Shown: piece after piece, positions 61,438-64,000 of the stretch | Layout of the letters: every line of letters starts with the position of its first letter | How positions within the stretch are numbered: position 1 is the stretch's first letter | Origin: UBA6059 sp040222235 | GTDB taxonomy: Bacteria > Bacteroidota > Bacteroidia > Cytophagales > Cyclobacteriaceae | Direction of reading: 5' to 3' | NCBI GenBank assembly: GCA_040222235.1 | Contig: JAVKDO010000116.1 | Span: 1 to 64,000 of the forward strand | Length of the DNA stretch: 64,000 nucleotides | Position numbers and translations under genes: made by a program | The notes under the pieces: generated by a model | The model's input: only the letters and a program-made list of their open reading frames with translations | Database searches by the model: none | What the model was told of the DNA's origin: nothing

Positions 61438-62298
61438 ATGTATAAGATGAGAATAGTATTCCTAGTAATTTTCGCGTGCTTCACACGGCTTACCCTTATG
61501 GGTCAGGATAACCTCAAAGGGTATACTGACCTGACTGAAGCTCTCCAAAACCCTGACAATGTAGAGATGCTCACGTTGAGCAACCAGGGACTAACTAGTT
61601 TCCCAAATCAGGTTTTTGAATTCAAGAATTTGAAATATCTGGAACTCTCGGGGAATCAGATCATGGAGATTCCTGAAAACATCGAATTGCTCTCTAAGCT
61701 TTATTACCTCAATTTATCTGGCAATAAACTCTCAAAGCTACCAGATAGCTTTGCTAAGCTAACGGCTTTGAGCGACCTGTTCATTGACTATGGAACGCCT
61801 GAAAACCTTGAAAAGGATTTCACTTTACTTTCAAAACTGCCTGAGCTAAGTGTACTAGAAGTTGGAGGACCAAATATCAACGCACTACCCGCTGAAATAG
61901 GCCTACTTCAGAACCTGGAGTACTTTGAGTTATTGAACAGCCAGGTCGAGGAGTTGCCTGCTGAGTTTTCAAATCTTAAGAAGCTTCAAGTATTGTATAT
62001 CAACAACGATAATAGATTCCATTTGAAAGAGAGCTTAGGCATACTGAGTCAGCTTCCTAGATTATCCGAACTGCACCTTGAAGGGGATTACTTCACGGAG
62101 CTTCCTCCTGAAATAAGAACGCTTCAGAGCATAGAGTACCTCTTTCTCAACAACAATAAACTCAAAGAGTTGCCATCAGAAATATCTCAACTTAGAAATT
62201 TGAAATTCATAGATGTCAGTAACAATGAGATTCCAAACTACCTGCTACACCAGTATAATGACAAATATGCGCCGACCATCAGGATTAGGCTCAGATAG
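61438..62298 (+). CDS. Exported leucine-rich-repeat protein
   Basis: 286 aa from ATG 61438 (alternative 61447). Signal peptide ending MGQ. LRR units of about 23 residues: LTLSNQGLTSFPNQVFEFKN, LKYLELSGNQIMEIPENIEL, LYYLNLSGNKLSKLPDSFAK, and after an irregular middle, IEYLFLNNNKLKELPSEISQ. The consensus LxxLxLxxNxLxxLPxxi is the bacterial/plant type LRR. Probably a surface or periplasmic binding protein. The next gene starts 50 bp downstream. Confidence 0.9.
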   Translation: MYKMRIVFLVIFACFTRLTLMGQDNLKGYTDLTEALQNPDNVEMLTLSNQGLTSFPNQVFEFKNLKYLELSGNQIMEIPENIELLSKLYYLNLSGNKLSKLPDSFAKLTALSDLFIDYGTPENLEKDFTLLSKLPELSVLEVGGPNINALPAEIGLLQNLEYFELLNSQVEELPAEFSNLKKLQVLYINNDNRFHLKESLGILSQLPRLSELHLEGDYFTELPPEIRTLQSIEYLFLNNNKLKELPSEISQLRNLKFIDVSNNEIPNYLLHQYNDKYAPTIRIRLR

Positions 62299-62347
62299 AC
62301 TCCTCCTTCAAGAAAAAGTGTGGTCGGGCATTACTCCCCCGCGAAAT

Positions 62348-63436
62348 ATGAAATGGGCGATAAATATTTGCTCAATCTCGTCCGCCATCATCCCTGTTGC
62401 TAAAGCACTCCTTGCCGTCTTGTTTAGTGCGACAATCGTCTCTTGTTCTAATGAAATGCAGATTGAAGAGTTGGCGCCAGTGCCAATGGCGATTACCAAC
62501 CACGCGATTGCAGCGGCCAAGGTTGATGGTAGGGATTATGTCTACACTTTCGGTGGTCTTGGGGAGGGCAAGACACATGAAGACATCACACTTCGATCTT
62601 TCAAGTATGATGTGACCGCCAACATTTGGAGTGAGATTGGAGCCTTACCTGATACAATGGGGAAGGTCGCTGCGGCAGCCTCTACTGTAAATGGCAAAAT
62701 CTATATTATCGGTGGCTATCATGTTTTCCCTGATGGTCATGAAAAGTCTTCCGCAAAAGTCCATGTATACGATCCGGCAACAGATCAGTTTCTCCCTGAC
62801 GCTACAGATATCCCCATCCCCATCGATGACCAGGTACAAGTCGTTTGGCAGGATAAGCTGATCTATGTCATCAGCGGATGGTGTGACAGCCTGAACATCA
62901 ACAAAGTGCAAGTCTTCGATCCGGCAAAGAATCAGTGGCAGCAAGGCAATGATCTTCCTCTAACCCCAGAGTTTTCTGTTTTTGGTTCGACTGGTGTGTG
63001 CATCGGGGATCAAATCTATTTTGCCGGAGGTGCTGGGAATCGAAAAGATGGAAATTTTCCATTACAGTCATTTCTGAGAATCGGATCGATCAACCCTGAC
63101 AACCCTACTCAGGTCACATGGTCTTCATCAGAAAACAAAAGTGCCAGACTCTATCGTCCTGCAGTTGGAATCATTAATGGTCAGCCTCTCTGGATTGGTG
63201 GAGCGGCTCAGTCTTACAACTACAACGGAATTGCGTACGTTGGCAATCCAGTCGAGCCCTTAGAAGCATTAAGGTCTTTTGATCCCTCATCAGGTTCATG
63301 GGCAGACCAACCTATTGCACTGAAGGTGATGGACCTGCGAGGGTCAGCACAGATTGGCAACAAGGATATCATTATCGCTGGGGGTATGGGTGCCAATCAA
63401 ATCGTTTCTAATAAAACAGTCCGACTGACTTTCTGA
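62348..63436 (+). CDS. Kelch-repeat beta-propeller lipoprotein
   Basis: 362 aa from ATG 62348; an upstream in-frame start at 62213 overlaps the LRR gene in another frame and lacks a signal. Lipoprotein signal with TIVSC (Cys28). Kelch motifs occur through the chain: DYVYTFGGLGEGKTHEDI, NGKIYIIGGYHVFPDG, LIYVISGWCDSLNINKVQVFD, GDQIYFAGGAGNRKDGNFP and a final DIIIAGGMGAN. Six blades fit the family. Function probably ligand or glycan binding outside the cell. Confidence 0.9.
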   Translation: MKWAINICSISSAIIPVAKALLAVLFSATIVSCSNEMQIEELAPVPMAITNHAIAAAKVDGRDYVYTFGGLGEGKTHEDITLRSFKYDVTANIWSEIGALPDTMGKVAAAASTVNGKIYIIGGYHVFPDGHEKSSAKVHVYDPATDQFLPDATDIPIPIDDQVQVVWQDKLIYVISGWCDSLNINKVQVFDPAKNQWQQGNDLPLTPEFSVFGSTGVCIGDQIYFAGGAGNRKDGNFPLQSFLRIGSINPDNPTQVTWSSSENKSARLYRPAVGIINGQPLWIGGAAQSYNYNGIAYVGNPVEPLEALRSFDPSSGSWADQPIALKVMDLRGSAQIGNKDIIIAGGMGANQIVSNKTVRLTF

Positions 63437-63493
63437 TCCTTTCCGATAGACTTACGTAAGTAATGGTATTACACCAACTCAACGGTCTATTTT

Positions 63494-63868
63494 ATGAGCT
63501 CAATAGGTAACATCCTGTGGTTTTTTCTTGGCGGCTTTCTTACGGCCCTATTTTATCTCTTCGGTAGTTTTATTCTCATCATTACCATTATTGGAATACC
63601 CTTTGGCATTCAGACGCTCAAATTGGCTGGCTTTGCCCTCGCCCCTTTCGGTAATGAAGTATCGACTGATACGAGCAGTGGATTATTGAGTCTTATCCTC
63701 AACATTATCTGGATTCTATTTGCGGGAATCGAATTGGCTATTATCCATCTTGTACTTGCGTTGATTTTCGGCATCACTATCATTGGGATACCCTTCGCGG
63801 TACAGCATTTGAAAATGGCCAACCTAGCGTTGGTCCCATTTGGCCGCCATGCAAAAGCCGGTCTCTAG
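63494..63868 (+). CDS. YccF-domain membrane protein
   Basis: 124 aa. Two tandem YccF domains, each with the motif hydrophobic-ITIIGIPFGIQTLKLAGFALAP (about 30-51) and repeated as GITIIGIPFAVQHLKMANLAL (about 93-113). Four transmembrane segments in total. Function unknown; inner membrane. Overlaps the convergent Crp/Fnr gene by 4 bp. Confidence 0.93.
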   Translation: MSSIGNILWFFLGGFLTALFYLFGSFILIITIIGIPFGIQTLKLAGFALAPFGNEVSTDTSSGLLSLILNIIWILFAGIELAIIHLVLALIFGITIIGIPFAVQHLKMANLALVPFGRHAKAGL

Positions 63869-64000
63869 TTTCTCATATTGGCGAGTTTCGGCACATCCAC
63901 TAAAGTGATGTTACTCGCCTTGATAGAAATCAGGCCTTCTTCTTTGAAATCTGACAATGTCCTAATGACCGACTCTGGTGAGGTACCTACAATATTGGCT
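63865..64000 (-). CDS. Crp/Fnr-family regulator, C-terminal end only
   Basis: Only the last 44 residues lie in the window. ANIVGTSPESVIRTLSDFKE is the recognition helix region of the Crp/Fnr winged helix (I-G-T-S-P-E-S-V-I-R pattern), followed by EGLISIKASNITLVDVPKLA. The rest, including the sensor domain, is beyond base 64000. Confidence 0.8.
   Translation of the reverse strand, partial: ANIVGTSPESVIRTLSDFKEEGLISIKASNITLVDVPKLANMRN

Noticed and set aside
1..64000. CRISPR arrays, tRNA or rRNA genes, insertion sequences, prophage
   Set aside because: No regular spacer repeats, cloverleaf-like gene, transposase or integrase frame was seen.

Overview
The window looks like a chromosomal piece of a marine-type Bacteroidota, most likely of the Cytophagales. 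The signs are two TonB-dependent receptors with N-terminal carboxypeptidase-regulatory-like domains, a type IX secretion (T9SS) C-terminal sorting domain on a DUF1501 protein, LytTR/LytS signalling, MacB/FtsX-like permeases without an ATPase beside them, many SpII lipoproteins, and a near-total lack of Shine-Dalgarno sequences. Gene density is high. No gene-free stretch exceeds about 300 bases; the longest are about 270 bp (16602-16871) and 235 bp (61203-61437). I saw no rRNA, tRNA, CRISPR array, insertion sequence or prophage.

Layout. 1-11400: truncated glycosyltransferase, unknown protein, arylamine N-acetyltransferase, exported M20 amidohydrolase, divergent penicillin-acylase-like hydrolase, ABA4-like membrane protein, FtsX-like permease, Na+/Ca2+ antiporter, short-chain dehydrogenase. 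11452-16601: TPR protein, membrane-anchored AraC-type regulator, lipoprotein, and a LytTR regulator/histidine kinase pair. 16872-22966: ABC ATPase, a giant ABC-2 permease fused to an M1-type peptidase, and an M20 amidohydrolase. 23174-29728: TPR protein, DUF1800/DUF1501 pair, flavin monooxygenase, Hsp20. 29787-38520: amidohydrolase, large GAF protein, HNH nuclease, CrtA-like oxygenase, ParDE-like module overlapping an inosine/xanthosine triphosphatase gene, M28 peptidase, 3-methyladenine glycosylase, Kazal lipoprotein. 38633-45194: heme-type lipoprotein, prfA, beta-helix lipoprotein, yjbQ, DASH cryptochrome, ferritin, an unknown protein and a tiny Cys-rich protein. 45366-49971: BNR/VPS10-like protein, RidA, AAA_14/DUF4143 ATPase. 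49988-57017: a metal-homeostasis block of TonB receptor, CDF exporter, Fur/Zur-family regulator, metal-locus lipoprotein and second TonB receptor. 57124-64000: MNT-HEPN module, M14 peptidase, exported RidA, LRR and kelch proteins, YccF, and the end of a Crp/Fnr regulator.

The most coherent system is the metal block. A TGCAA-N5-TTGCA palindrome stands upstream of three of its genes (CDF exporter, lipoprotein, second TonB receptor) and a degenerate copy upstream of the first receptor. This suggests a small regulon of the local Fur-family protein. A different palindrome with a TTTAG/CTAAA core lies upstream of the first receptor, and related ATTTAGAC-containing sites lie upstream of the Cys-rich gene and ferritin, which hints at a second metal regulator.

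Other notable structure: two intergenic elements of exactly 80 bp (38532 and 42369) with 15-bp inverted ends that differ by compensatory changes, and a 39-bp near-perfect palindrome just ahead of the AAA_14 ATPase gene. The window is also rich in exported peptidases and amidohydrolases, consistent with a peptide-degrading lifestyle.
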